Notes under the pieces: generated by a model
Told to the model about the DNA's origin: nothing
Seen by the model: only the letters and a program-made list of their open reading frames with translations
The model's database searches: none
Shown here: one piece after another, positions 38,809 to 47,874 of the stretch
Numbering within the stretch: position 1 is the first letter of the stretch
How the letters are laid out: each line of letters starts with the position of its first letter
Made by a program: the position numbers and the translations under genes
Origin: Mannheimia sp. USDA-ARS-USMARC-1261
GTDB taxonomy: Bacteria > Pseudomonadota > Gammaproteobacteria > Enterobacterales > Pasteurellaceae
DNA length: 64,000 nucleotides
Direction: 5' to 3'
Assembly: GCF_000521605.1 (NCBI RefSeq)
Contig: NZ_CP006942.1
Coordinates: 434,001 to 498,000, forward strand

Positions 38809-41421
38809 CTAATCCAATGCTTTTTCGATTTTCTCGAATAAATCACGAGCGAGATTATCCATTTCACGTAAACGCTCTAAACCACGACGCATCAAGGTTT
38901 GGCGTTGATTATCGTAGCGAGAAAGCTTGATGAGTGGCTCAATAAGTCGTGCAGCCACTTGTGGATTGCTTTCATTTAGTTTGATGAGGGTATCGACTAA
39001 GAAACGGTAACCGGAGCCATCAATAGCGTGGAAAGCTTTCGGGTTTTGACCGCAGAATGCCCCTACCAATGAACGTAGTCGGTTTGGATTGTTAAAGTTG
39101 AAACTTGGGTGTTCCATTAAACCTTGCACAATCGCTAATACATTTTCGTCCGGGCGGGTGGCTTGAATCATAAACCATTTATCCATTACCAAGCCATCGT
39201 GCTTCCATTTTTCCTCAAAATCTGCCAATAACGCATCACGGCAACTTAGCTGAGCTTTGGTTGCTGCTTGTAATGCGGCTAGCGTATCAGTCATATTGTC
39301 TGCATTATTGTAATGTTTATGCACAAGGGCATTGCCTAAGTCAGTAAAGGCTAAATAACTTAAGCAGACATTGCGTAACGCACGTTTAGCAATATCTTCC
39401 GCTACCACTTGGTAAGCATCACATTTGTTTTGGTTATAAACAATGAATAATTTATCTTGCAATGCGGTAGCAATCGAATGTTGCATAAACTCACGGACAA
39501 GAGAAATACCCGTTGGGTCAATGGTTTTAAACGACTCGGCAAATTCAGTTTCTTTCGGTAATGTGAGCGTTAATGCGGTTAATTCAGGCGATTTGGCTGA
39601 ATTATCCAACACGAAAGTTAAAGCATCTGCTAAACCTTCTGAGAAGCTAAACGGCTGATTTTGCTGATAACGGCTTAAATTTTCACGCAGTTCATTGGTG
39701 TAGAGCATTTGTGCAGCGTCCCAACGTACAAAATCATTTTCAGCGTGTTTGAGTAAGGTTAAAAGCTGTTCGGTAGTGTAGTTGTAATCTAAACGCACCG
39801 GAGCAGAGAAATCACACAATAATGCAGGCACAGGGCGTTGCGTTACATTGTGGAACTCAAAGGTTTGATGCTCAGCGGTAACATCTAATACATCACTTAC
39901 CGTTAATAATTCATACTGTAACGGAATATTTTTACCGTCATTTTCGCCATATAACGCGACTTTCAATGGAATGTGTAAGTTTAATTTTTCCAATTGATCG
40001 TGCGTTGGCGGTGTCATTTGTGAAATATGCAAGCGATAGGTTTTGCGAGCTTCATCATATTCATCGGAAATCGTGAGTTCAGGTGTTCCCGATTGGCTAT
40101 ACCAACGGCGGAACTGTTCTAAATCAACGCCTGAAGCATCTTCCATTGCCTTAACGAAATCTTCACAGGTAGCGGCTGAACCGTCGTGTCTTTCCACATA
40201 GAGCTTCATTCCTTTTTGGAAGTTTTCTTCGCCTAATAGGGTGTGGATCATACGAATGATTTCAGCTCCTTTTTCATACACAGTTACAGTGTAGAAATTG
40301 TTCATTTCAATGACTTTTTCCGGGCGAATTGGGTGTGCCATCGGGCTGGCATCTTCGGCAAATTGCACTGTACGCAATAGACGTACATCTTCGATACGTT
40401 TTGCCGAACGAGCCCATAAATCCGAAGTAAATTCCTGATCACGGAAAACGGTTAAACCCTCTTTTAGGCTTAATTGAAACCAATCACGGCAAGTAATGCG
40501 GTTGCCCGTCCAGTTATGGAAATATTCGTGGGCGATAACTGCTTCAATATCTAAATAATCGGTATCAGTTGCAGTTTCCGGTTTTGCCAATACAAATTTA
40601 GAGTTAAAGATATTTAAGCCTTTATTTTCCATCGCTCCCATATTGAAGAAATCAACGGCAACAATCATATAAATATCTAAATCGTACTCTAAACCGAAGC
40701 GGTCTTCGTCCCATTTCATTGAGCGTTTTAAGCTCTCCATCGCCCAAGGGGCACGGTCTAAATTACCACGATCAACGTAGATTTCTAACGTAACTTCACG
40801 TCCGCTTTTGGTAATGAATTTATCTTGTAGGAGGTCAAAATCGCCAGCCACTAATGCAAATAAATAACTTGGTTTGAAGAAAGGATCTTGCCATTCCACC
40901 CAGTGTCTGCCGTCGTGCAATTCACCTTGAGCAATACGGTTACCGTTAGAGAGTAAGTAAGGATATTTGCTCTTACTAGCGGTGATTTTTGTCGTATATT
41001 TTGCAAGTACATCGGGGCGGTCAAGCATATAAGTAATTTGGCGGAAACCTTCAGCTTCACACTGTGTGCAAAGTCCGTCGCCCGATTTATATAAACCTTG
41101 TAGTGAGGTATTTTGTGTAGGATTTAAGGCTGTCTCAATTTGCAGTTCAAAACGATCGGCTTTTACCTCTGCTAAATTTAAGGTTAAAGATTCATCATCT
41201 TTTTCATAAGATGAAAATGGTTCACCGTTAAATTTAATCGAAAGGAAATCAAAACTATGACCATCTAAGCGAAGGGTAGTCGCATCAGGGTTTTTACGTT
41301 CAACAGTTAATGCTGAGGTTACAAAGGTGCGATCAGGGTCAAGTTGAAAATCAAGATAAATATCAGTAATAGTGAAATCTGGTGCTTTATAATCTTTTCT
41401 TAGTTTGGCTTTAGGTTGCAT
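38809..41421 (-). CDS. pepN: PepN, aminopeptidase N
   Basis: 870 residues, the same as E. coli. An M1 zinc aminopeptidase with GAMENKGLN substrate motif and zinc site HEYFHNWTGNR with the third ligand in LKEGLTVFRDQEF. A major cytosolic aminopeptidase. Ribosome binding site AAGGAAA. Confidence 0.97.
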   Translation of the reverse strand: MQPKAKLRKDYKAPDFTITDIYLDFQLDPDRTFVTSALTVERKNPDATTLRLDGHSFDFLSIKFNGEPFSSYEKDDESLTLNLAEVKADRFELQIETALNPTQNTSLQGLYKSGDGLCTQCEAEGFRQITYMLDRPDVLAKYTTKITASKSKYPYLLSNGNRIAQGELHDGRHWVEWQDPFFKPSYLFALVAGDFDLLQDKFITKSGREVTLEIYVDRGNLDRAPWAMESLKRSMKWDEDRFGLEYDLDIYMIVAVDFFNMGAMENKGLNIFNSKFVLAKPETATDTDYLDIEAVIAHEYFHNWTGNRITCRDWFQLSLKEGLTVFRDQEFTSDLWARSAKRIEDVRLLRTVQFAEDASPMAHPIRPEKVIEMNNFYTVTVYEKGAEIIRMIHTLLGEENFQKGMKLYVERHDGSAATCEDFVKAMEDASGVDLEQFRRWYSQSGTPELTISDEYDEARKTYRLHISQMTPPTHDQLEKLNLHIPLKVALYGENDGKNIPLQYELLTVSDVLDVTAEHQTFEFHNVTQRPVPALLCDFSAPVRLDYNYTTEQLLTLLKHAENDFVRWDAAQMLYTNELRENLSRYQQNQPFSFSEGLADALTFVLDNSAKSPELTALTLTLPKETEFAESFKTIDPTGISLVREFMQHSIATALQDKLFIVYNQNKCDAYQVVAEDIAKRALRNVCLSYLAFTDLGNALVHKHYNNADNMTDTLAALQAATKAQLSCRDALLADFEEKWKHDGLVMDKWFMIQATRPDENVLAIVQGLMEHPSFNFNNPNRLRSLVGAFCGQNPKAFHAIDGSGYRFLVDTLIKLNESNPQVAARLIEPLIKLSRYDNQRQTLMRRGLERLREMDNLARDLFEKIEKALD

Positions 41422-41523
41422 AGGATTTCCTTGTTGATTGGCATTCTGCCGCTAGAATAGTGCTGGTTATTGTACTAAATTTATTGCAAATTTTCCAAGA
41501 AATATGACCGCTTGTATCAAACA

Positions 41524-41557
41524 AAACGGCTATAAATATTGCCATTTATAGCCGTTT
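41524..41557 (-). terminator. Terminator after hutZ
   Basis: The 14-bp stem AAACGGCTATAAAT / ATTTATAGCCGTTT, followed on the minus strand by TTTTGTTT, lies just past the hutZ stop. Confidence 0.85.
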
Positions 41558-41571
41558 AGGAAGTATTGAAA

Positions 41572-42090
41572 TTATAGGGTTTGGTGTCCTTGATCGAGAT
41601 GTACTAAGCTGATTAAATCATCAACGCCAACATCAAATGCTTGTCCAAAACCTTTCACAAATAAACCTGCGGTTGGTTTAAAGCTAAAGAGTTTGAAATC
41701 TTGCATATTAGATAGATCATCAATTAATTCACCGTGTCTGGCTTTAAGTGCATTAATGCTTATATTCCATTCATCTTGATCGCGTTCAATAATACGGGCT
41801 GTTGCATCAAAGGTTAAACGACGACGTGCAAAAATTTGGCGACTTTTGTTCTCATCTTCAATCAGCATTAGGGAAACTTTAGGTATTTCCTGCAAATTTC
41901 GTGCGTGGCGGGCAATAATTGAAATAAGCACTTTATATTCGCCATTGTGAATAACAAAAGGAGCATAGCTCACATTTGGAGTGCCATCTTTATCTGTTGT
42001 TGCCATTACAATCGTCTTAATTTGTTGTTTTAGTTCTTCTAGTTCAGGACCTAAACGGTTTTGTAAAACCTCTTGGCGGTTTGTTGTCAT
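41572..42090 (-). CDS. hutZ: HugZ/HutZ-family haem utilisation protein
   Basis: 172 residues with the FMN-binding split-barrel fold of pyridoxamine-phosphate-oxidase relatives. Typical segments are ATTDKDGTPNVSYAPF, RHARNLQEIPKVSLMLIEDE, FARRRLTFDATARII and GLFVKGFGQAFDV. The C-terminus has a His (HLDQGHQTL) as in HugZ-type haem ligation. In relatives it degrades or stores haem iron in the cytosol. It is divergent from the surface lipoprotein gene, and the locus also holds hutX, which supports a haem role. Confidence 0.85.
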   Translation of the reverse strand: MTTNRQEVLQNRLGPELEELKQQIKTIVMATTDKDGTPNVSYAPFVIHNGEYKVLISIIARHARNLQEIPKVSLMLIEDENKSRQIFARRRLTFDATARIIERDQDEWNISINALKARHGELIDDLSNMQDFKLFSFKPTAGLFVKGFGQAFDVGVDDLISLVHLDQGHQTL

Positions 42091-42153
42091 TATTTCTCCT
42101 TATTAATGATTGGGTTAGCCTATTTATTATATTGAAAAAATGAGCGTTCGATC

Positions 42154-42172
42154 AATAATAATGATATTGAAA
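42154..42172. promoter_or_regulatory. Candidate Fur-like site in the hutZ / lipoprotein divergent region
   Basis: AATAATAATGATATTGAAA matches about 11 of 19 positions of GATAATGATAATCATTATC. It is AT-rich and could be chance, but its place between divergent haem genes is where Fur control would be expected. Confidence 0.35.
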
Positions 42173-42256
42173 ATAGTTTTTATTTGAATTATATTCCTTG
42201 TCGATATTTATATTATTAAATGCTTATTAAAATTGAATAAACCTAAGGGGATTTGT

Positions 42257-43492
42257 ATGAAAAAAATAATATTATCAACCTTTGCCGTTCTTTGTGCGTT
42301 AGGTATGTCAGCTTGTTCTTCCAGCAGTTCTAGTGGTAGCTCTAATAACAAAGTAGATAAACAAGAGTATGAAATTCTAAAAAGCGAAGTAACGGATCTA
42401 AACTCCACTTTATCTGATCTACAAAGTACATTACAACGCTTGCAAAATAAGCTGGCTTCATCTCAATCTGCCAGTAAAAGTGAAATCGAAAAATTAGAAA
42501 CCCAATTAGCAGAGGCTAAGGGGAATGAAGCGAAAACGGCAGAATTAGTACAACAATTAGATGAACAATTAAAAAATGCTATCAAGGCGGCAACAGAGTC
42601 CGGCGATGCTAGATTGGCAGAGGCTTTGGCTAAATCTCAAGAAGAAGTGGCAGCCATTAAAAAGCAAGCAGATGACGCAGCTAAAAAAGCTAACGATGCA
42701 ATTAATAATGCTCAAAAAGCACAAGAAGATGCAGCAAAAGCACAAGAGGACTTAAATAAAGCTAAAGCAGATTTAGAAGAGGCAAAATCTCGAGCACCAA
42801 TTAGCGATAAAATCTTTGGGGGATCGTCAGGAAAAATGACGGCAGCGAGCGGTAAACTCTCTGGTGGTGTTTTGGTAAAAGATAAAGATGGCACAGTTTC
42901 ATCTATAGATGCTCCGGATACTCGAGAAGGAATTAGTTATATTACGGTAATTGATGATAGAGGGAGTGCAGTTGATGTTGGTATTGATTCAGCTCGTGGT
43001 GGTTGGAAGCGTAATTTAGGTGGTTCAAGCCTATTTGATCACTCGGGAGCAATAGTTCGCTATGGCGTTTATAATTCTAGTGAAACAGAGAAAGGCTATA
43101 TCTATTCACAAGGTCAAGCAACCGAGATTGATAAGATGCCTAGAGAAGGTGAATTTACTTATTTGGGTACTGTAGGACAAGCATCATATCAATATGGTTC
43201 TTGGAGTGCAGATAGTGGTTCAGCATATGCTAAAGTGAATTTTGCAGATAAAACAGCTCGTGTTGAATTAAACACAGAGTTTGCGGCAGCTCAAAATGGT
43301 CGTACGGCAAGTACGAGAGTGGAGGCTTACACTTTTGACAGTAAAATCACCGAGAACTCTATTTCGGGAGTTGCTAATGAAAATAAAGAGGTCAAAATGC
43401 AAGCCGGTTTCTTTGGCGATGATGCGAAATATCTATCAGGTATTTACCAATCAGATAAAGTTCAGGGTGTATTTGGTGTAACGAAACAGTAA
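42257..43492 (+). CDS. Surface lipoprotein with coiled-coil stalk and TbpB-like barrel, putative haem/haemoprotein capture
   Basis: 411 residues from the ATG at 42257, which follows AAGGGG. Lipobox MSAC (Cys20) is followed by a Ser/Gly run, then a long K/E/Q/A coiled coil (about 33-178) with degenerate KAQEDAAKAQEDLNKAKAD repeats. The C-terminal domain (about 180-411) is beta-rich. It ends GFFGDDAKYLSGIYQSDK then VFGVTK, matching the G-F-F-G-x-x-A...G-x-F/Y...G-V-F-G signature of TbpB-type and other Slam-exported lipoproteins. It adjoins a TonB receptor, as TbpB and HpuA do. A capture role is inferred; the ligand is unknown. No Slam gene is in the window. Confidence 0.75.
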   Translation: MKKIILSTFAVLCALGMSACSSSSSSGSSNNKVDKQEYEILKSEVTDLNSTLSDLQSTLQRLQNKLASSQSASKSEIEKLETQLAEAKGNEAKTAELVQQLDEQLKNAIKAATESGDARLAEALAKSQEEVAAIKKQADDAAKKANDAINNAQKAQEDAAKAQEDLNKAKADLEEAKSRAPISDKIFGGSSGKMTAASGKLSGGVLVKDKDGTVSSIDAPDTREGISYITVIDDRGSAVDVGIDSARGGWKRNLGGSSLFDHSGAIVRYGVYNSSETEKGYIYSQGQATEIDKMPREGEFTYLGTVGQASYQYGSWSADSGSAYAKVNFADKTARVELNTEFAAAQNGRTASTRVEAYTFDSKITENSISGVANENKEVKMQAGFFGDDAKYLSGIYQSDKVQGVFGVTKQ

Positions 43493-43500
43493 AAAAGGCT

Positions 43501-43525
43501 CTCCCCTTTAATTTTAAAAGGGGAG
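43501..43525 (+). repeat. Hairpin between lipoprotein and receptor genes
   Basis: CTCCCCTTT and AAAGGGGAG form a 9-bp stem, but no T run follows (CAAAATAGG). It is therefore more likely an RNA stability or processing element, or weak attenuator, than a terminator, and would let the lipoprotein be made in excess over the receptor. Confidence 0.6.
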
Positions 43526-43541
43526 CAAAATAGGATTTGAT

Positions 43542-45860
43542 ATGAATAAAAAACAATCTATTGCAAGCGGTCTTTTTTTCAGTTTTTTTGCAATTCAGCC
43601 TGTATTCGCTGAGGAAGCGGTAGAACTTGAGCAAGTTGTAGTTACGGAAAAAGAAACTAAGGCAAATTTAATTCAGAAATCACGTAAGGCAGTTCAGCAA
43701 GAGATGATCAATGATAGCCGAGATCTTGTTCGCTATACAACAGATGTCGGTATTAGTGATAATGGTCGCCATCTAAAAGGCTTTGCAATGAGAGGCGTTG
43801 AGGGAAACCGTGTTAGTATTAGTATAGATGGGGTTTCTTTGCCTGATTCGGAAGAAAACTCATTATATGGTCGCTATGGTAATTTTAACTCTTCCAGACT
43901 AAGTATTGATCCTGAATTAACAACGGGCATTGATATTTATCGAGGAGCAAACTCTTTTAATAGCGGCAGTGGTTCGTTAGGCGGTTCGGTAAACTATAAA
44001 ACCTTAGATGCAGTTGATTTAGTATCTAATGGAAATCGATTTGGTGGTTTAGCGAAAGCAGGCTATTCAAGTAAAAACAGAGAATGGGTTAAAACGGTTG
44101 GTGTCGGCTATCTTGGTGAAAAGTTGGATGTTGCATTGCTCTATTCCCATCGAGCAGGGCACGAGCTCAAGAGTAATGGGCGTGGCGATATTGAATTATT
44201 TAGTGCCAGACAAAAGCCGGATCCGGTAAGACATCGTACCAACAATTATTTATTCAAGTTAGGTTATGCCTTTAACCCGGAGCATAGAGTTGCTTTTTCG
44301 ATTAATGGACAAAAAGGTAGCCGTTATACTGACGAGCTTTCTTATACTTCAATAGGTTCATTATGGCGTGAAGCTGATGACCAGAACAAGCGTGTTAATG
44401 CGAATGTAAATTACGCTTTTACCCCTGAATCTAAGTATTTAGCATTATTTAAAACCGATATTGACTACCAATATACAGATTTAGCTGCAGTAAACTATAA
44501 AGGTCTCAGATCTTGGAACTTTCTCACAAACCAGAGCAATCCCAAAGAGTTGATGGAAATTTATGATCGCCGAATGAAAACCAAATATACTCGAGTGAGT
44601 ATGCAAGCGGATAGCCAGCCGTTTGAGTTTCCTTATAAAGCCTTAGGTGAACATCAGCTTTCGGTGTCAGCCTTTGTCGGTAGACGGGATTTTAAAAACA
44701 TCAATTACGATACGATTATTGGGGCACCAACCAGTGAATACACTATTCAGTATCCTGTAAGAACAACTCAGTTAGGAGCAACGATTAAGGACAAAGTAGT
44801 CTGGAACCCGACGTTTGATAACTGGTCGCCTATTATTACCGCTCAGTTTGGTTCACGTTTTAATTATGAAAAATTAACGCCGCAAGAGCTAAATGCAGCT
44901 TGCAGTGCCGCGTGTAAACGTGAGGGTAAGCCTGATAAGGCTATTTTTAAAACAGTAAGTAGCTTTCTTGATTTAGAAGCTCAGCTTAATGATGTTTGGA
45001 AAGTAGGTTATAACGTTGGCTCAGGTTACCGTATTCCAACTGCATCAGAGATGTATTTTACCTTTGATAGCCCTTATGGAAAATGGCAATCTAACCCTGA
45101 TTTAAGAGCTGAGCGTAGCATTACTCATACGCTTTCAGTTGTTGCGGAAGATAAGAAAGGGAGCTTTGATTTAAATCTTTATCAAAGCAACTATAAAGAT
45201 TTCTTATTTGAGCAAGAAACTATCGTTAAAAACTACAATATTTACTATAGACAATGTGCTTATTATGGTTGTTCAAGATATTTTGAAACACCTAGACAGC
45301 AAATGGTCAATATTGATAAAGCTCGAATTAGGGGATTGGAAGCAAAATTAGCTCTCAATCTTGGTTCATTTACAGAACATTTGAATGGCTGGAAAGTATC
45401 AGGTGCAGTTGGTTATAGTAAAGGGAAACTTTCTACCGAAAGTAGCTTATTATCTATTCAACCGGTTAAAGCGATTTTGGGTTTAGATTACGAAGCTACG
45501 AGTGGTAAATGGGGTATTTTCAATCGCTTAACTTATCTTGGAGCGAAAAAAGCCAAAGATGCTCAGGTTGTTGAAAATGTTTATAGTTCAAGAGGCTATG
45601 CTCCCAAAGTTACCACCTATAAATATCTCAATAAATCAGCCTATGTGTTTGATCTTTTTGGATACTATAAAGCGACTAAAAATATTACGTTAAGGGCGGG
45701 TGTCTATAACCTGTTTAACCGAACCTACCACACTTGGGACGCCTTAAGAGGTATTAATGCAAATAGCACAACCAATGTAGTAGATAGGGACGGAAAAGGT
45801 TTACAGCGTTTCTATGCACCGGGTCGTAATTACTCAGCATCAATAGAGATTAAGTTCTAA
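43542..45860 (+). CDS. TonB-dependent haem/haemoglobin-type outer-membrane receptor
   Basis: 772 residues. Signal 1-23 (ending VFA), TonB box-like LEQVVVTEK, plug domain (about 40-160) and 22-strand-type barrel ending IEIKF. The C-terminal GVYNLFNRTYHTWDALRG is typical of the haemoglobin/transferrin/lactoferrin receptor family. Loop cysteines are in CSAACKREG and RQCAYYGC. The upstream surface lipoprotein and downstream hutX suggest haem, haemoglobin or a haem-protein as ligand. FrpB-like siderophore receptors are less likely. Shine-Dalgarno AGGA at 43532-43535. Confidence 0.88.
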   Translation: MNKKQSIASGLFFSFFAIQPVFAEEAVELEQVVVTEKETKANLIQKSRKAVQQEMINDSRDLVRYTTDVGISDNGRHLKGFAMRGVEGNRVSISIDGVSLPDSEENSLYGRYGNFNSSRLSIDPELTTGIDIYRGANSFNSGSGSLGGSVNYKTLDAVDLVSNGNRFGGLAKAGYSSKNREWVKTVGVGYLGEKLDVALLYSHRAGHELKSNGRGDIELFSARQKPDPVRHRTNNYLFKLGYAFNPEHRVAFSINGQKGSRYTDELSYTSIGSLWREADDQNKRVNANVNYAFTPESKYLALFKTDIDYQYTDLAAVNYKGLRSWNFLTNQSNPKELMEIYDRRMKTKYTRVSMQADSQPFEFPYKALGEHQLSVSAFVGRRDFKNINYDTIIGAPTSEYTIQYPVRTTQLGATIKDKVVWNPTFDNWSPIITAQFGSRFNYEKLTPQELNAACSAACKREGKPDKAIFKTVSSFLDLEAQLNDVWKVGYNVGSGYRIPTASEMYFTFDSPYGKWQSNPDLRAERSITHTLSVVAEDKKGSFDLNLYQSNYKDFLFEQETIVKNYNIYYRQCAYYGCSRYFETPRQQMVNIDKARIRGLEAKLALNLGSFTEHLNGWKVSGAVGYSKGKLSTESSLLSIQPVKAILGLDYEATSGKWGIFNRLTYLGAKKAKDAQVVENVYSSRGYAPKVTTYKYLNKSAYVFDLFGYYKATKNITLRAGVYNLFNRTYHTWDALRGINANSTTNVVDRDGKGLQRFYAPGRNYSASIEIKF

Positions 45861-45872
45861 TCAAGTATTCGG

Positions 45873-45898
45873 ACACATTAATGTGTCCGATTTTTATC
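45873..45898 (+). terminator. Terminator between the receptor gene and hutX
   Basis: The stem CGGACACAT / ATGTGTCCG with a TA loop, then ATTTTT. It lies 18 bp before the hutX start codon, so hutX is either served by readthrough or has its own promoter inside the receptor gene. Confidence 0.85.
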
Positions 45899-45915
45899 TG
45901 ATTAAAGGAGAAACA

Positions 45916-46428
45916 ATGTCAGTGTTAACTCAAGAACAACAAACCGCTTTACGCAATGAATTAAATGAAAATCCGGGGCAAATTTTAGAGATGGTTGCTT
46001 CAAAATATCAATGTTCGTTGGAAGATGTAATGCTTAACTTGCCACCGGATATGCTTAAAGTAACAGATGGGGAACGCTTTGCTGAAATTCTACAAGAAAT
46101 TCACGAATGGGACGATGCAATTACCTTTATTTCGCATACGGAAGATGCGATTGTTGAGTTTGTTGGTAAATTACCAAGCGGTTCAATTTCTCGTGGATTT
46201 TACAATTTTGAACACAAAGAAAATGGCGGTTTACAAGGGCATTTACGCTATGAAAATTGTGCCAAGATTTATCTATTAGACCGCCCATTTAGAGGAAAAC
46301 GCACGGTTTCGTTGGTGTTTATCAACAAAAAAGGGAATGCGATGTTTAAGATTTTTGTCGGCAGAGAAAAAGTAGGTGGGGCATTAAAAGAAGATCAAAT
46401 CAGGGCGTTATATAAATTAATCGGCTAA
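45916..46428 (+). CDS. hutX: HutX, cytosolic haem-trafficking protein
   Basis: 170 residues. An HutX/ChuX-family haem carrier that passes haem to HutZ. PDMLKVTDGERFAEILQEIHEWDD and LPSGSISRGFYNFEHKENGGLQGHL are typical of the family. The start at 45916 follows AAAGGAGA; a longer frame at 45883 lies within the terminator and is rejected. A terminator follows at 46464-46489. Confidence 0.9.
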   Translation: MSVLTQEQQTALRNELNENPGQILEMVASKYQCSLEDVMLNLPPDMLKVTDGERFAEILQEIHEWDDAITFISHTEDAIVEFVGKLPSGSISRGFYNFEHKENGGLQGHLRYENCAKIYLLDRPFRGKRTVSLVFINKKGNAMFKIFVGREKVGGALKEDQIRALYKLIG

Positions 46429-46463
46429 CTTGCAAAAGATTACTCAAATTTAACCGCTTGTAA

Positions 46464-46489
46464 AAAGGCTACGATAAATCGTAGCCTTT
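46464..46489. terminator. Terminator between hutX and tyrP
   Basis: The 11-bp stem AAAGGCTACGA / TCGTAGCCTTT with a 4-nt loop, between convergent genes. A perfect uptake signal sits beside it (46453-46461) and another at 46506-46514. Confidence 0.85.
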
Positions 46490-46498
46490 ATCAGTTTA

Positions 46499-47716
46499 TT
46501 AACCCACCGCTTGTGGCAAATAACCCAGCTGAATTAAAAATGGAATGACCATAATGCAAATACCTGCAATTAAGGCGATAACTAAGGCTAAATTACCGCC
46601 AATTACACGGTAAGGCAGATTTGGGTGCTGTCTACGAGCTTTCCACGCCAAACCGATAGGTAAAATCATTCCGTAGAAGGCAAATAATAAACCTGCATAA
46701 CCTAAAGCCATAATAAAACCGTCCGGATAGAACAACGCAAACAACAGTGGCGGCGTGAAGGTCGCAATAGTCAGCCATAAGCGGTTAGTTGGTAAGTTTA
46801 AGCGTTTTAATAAATCGCCCACACCCTCAAAAATACCCATCGAAACACCTAAGAATGAGGTAATTAATGCAAGTACAGAGAACAAACGAACCATTTCGCC
46901 TAAAATTGTGCTACCTGTAATTTGGCTGGTTGCAGTTACTAAGCCGTTTAAAGTAGGGTCTTGTTTTAAAATAGTCGTAAATTCGTTTTGACTTAATACA
47001 CCGTGCGTAGCCAATTGCCATAATAAATAAGCAACTAACGGAATAGCCGTACCGATATAAATCGATTTACGAATTTTGCCGATATCAGCATCTAAATAGG
47101 TATTGATAGTCCCCATAATTACGTGGAAACCAAATGCCGTAAAGAAAATAGGCACAGCAGAAAGCACTAATAAATTATCTAACGGAATGGCAGTTAAGTT
47201 TTCTAGTTTCGCTTTTGGTAACATCATCACTAACACAGCAATGAAAGCGATGATTTTTCCAAGAAACAGCACTCGGGTTAAACCATCAACGGATTTCACA
47301 CCAACTACAACAAAGGCACCTAATACCACTGTAAAAATTAAAATGCTGATTTTAAGTTTCATATCAGCATCTACCATTTCCGGCATAATACCACTAAGCA
47401 GTGAACCACCACCGGTAATATAAGCTGAGAGTAACGCATAGAGTAGAACAAGTAAGCTAAAAGTCGCTAAAGCACGTCCGAACAAACCAAAATACTGTTC
47501 CGCAAGGGTTGCTACCCCTACACCTTTTTGTGGAGCAGTTTGATAAACTTCCATAAATAATAAACCGGTGTAAGCTAATAATGCCCATAGTCCGATTAAT
47601 AATAAAGCAGTTGCACCAAAGCCCATACCCGCAGAGGTTAGTGGCATTGCAAGCATTCCTGCACCGATTGTGGTGCCCGCAATCATTAATGCACTTCCTA
47701 AAATTTTATTTTTCAT
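46499..47716 (-). CDS. tyrP: TyrP-like aromatic amino-acid transporter
   Basis: 405 residues and 11 membrane segments. A HAAAP-family permease with start GSALMIAGTTIGAGMLAMPL and downstream AFGFHVIMGTINTYLDADI. It is probably a tyrosine or tryptophan importer; the substrate within the family is not certain. Monocistronic. The divergent mfd start is 158 bp away. Confidence 0.9.
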   Translation of the reverse strand: MKNKILGSALMIAGTTIGAGMLAMPLTSAGMGFGATALLLIGLWALLAYTGLLFMEVYQTAPQKGVGVATLAEQYFGLFGRALATFSLLVLLYALLSAYITGGGSLLSGIMPEMVDADMKLKISILIFTVVLGAFVVVGVKSVDGLTRVLFLGKIIAFIAVLVMMLPKAKLENLTAIPLDNLLVLSAVPIFFTAFGFHVIMGTINTYLDADIGKIRKSIYIGTAIPLVAYLLWQLATHGVLSQNEFTTILKQDPTLNGLVTATSQITGSTILGEMVRLFSVLALITSFLGVSMGIFEGVGDLLKRLNLPTNRLWLTIATFTPPLLFALFYPDGFIMALGYAGLLFAFYGMILPIGLAWKARRQHPNLPYRVIGGNLALVIALIAGICIMVIPFLIQLGYLPQAVG

Positions 47717-47874
47717 AATATTATTTGAGTTAAACTTAAAAGGGGATTTATTCTATCAGAAATTTTAATTAATAGATCTGAATGCTGTAATTTCTCATCT
47801 AATTTTGCACAATTCTGCCTGCTTTAGTAAACTAGAGTCAATTTGTCATTTTTTATCAAAAACAGACCGCTTGT

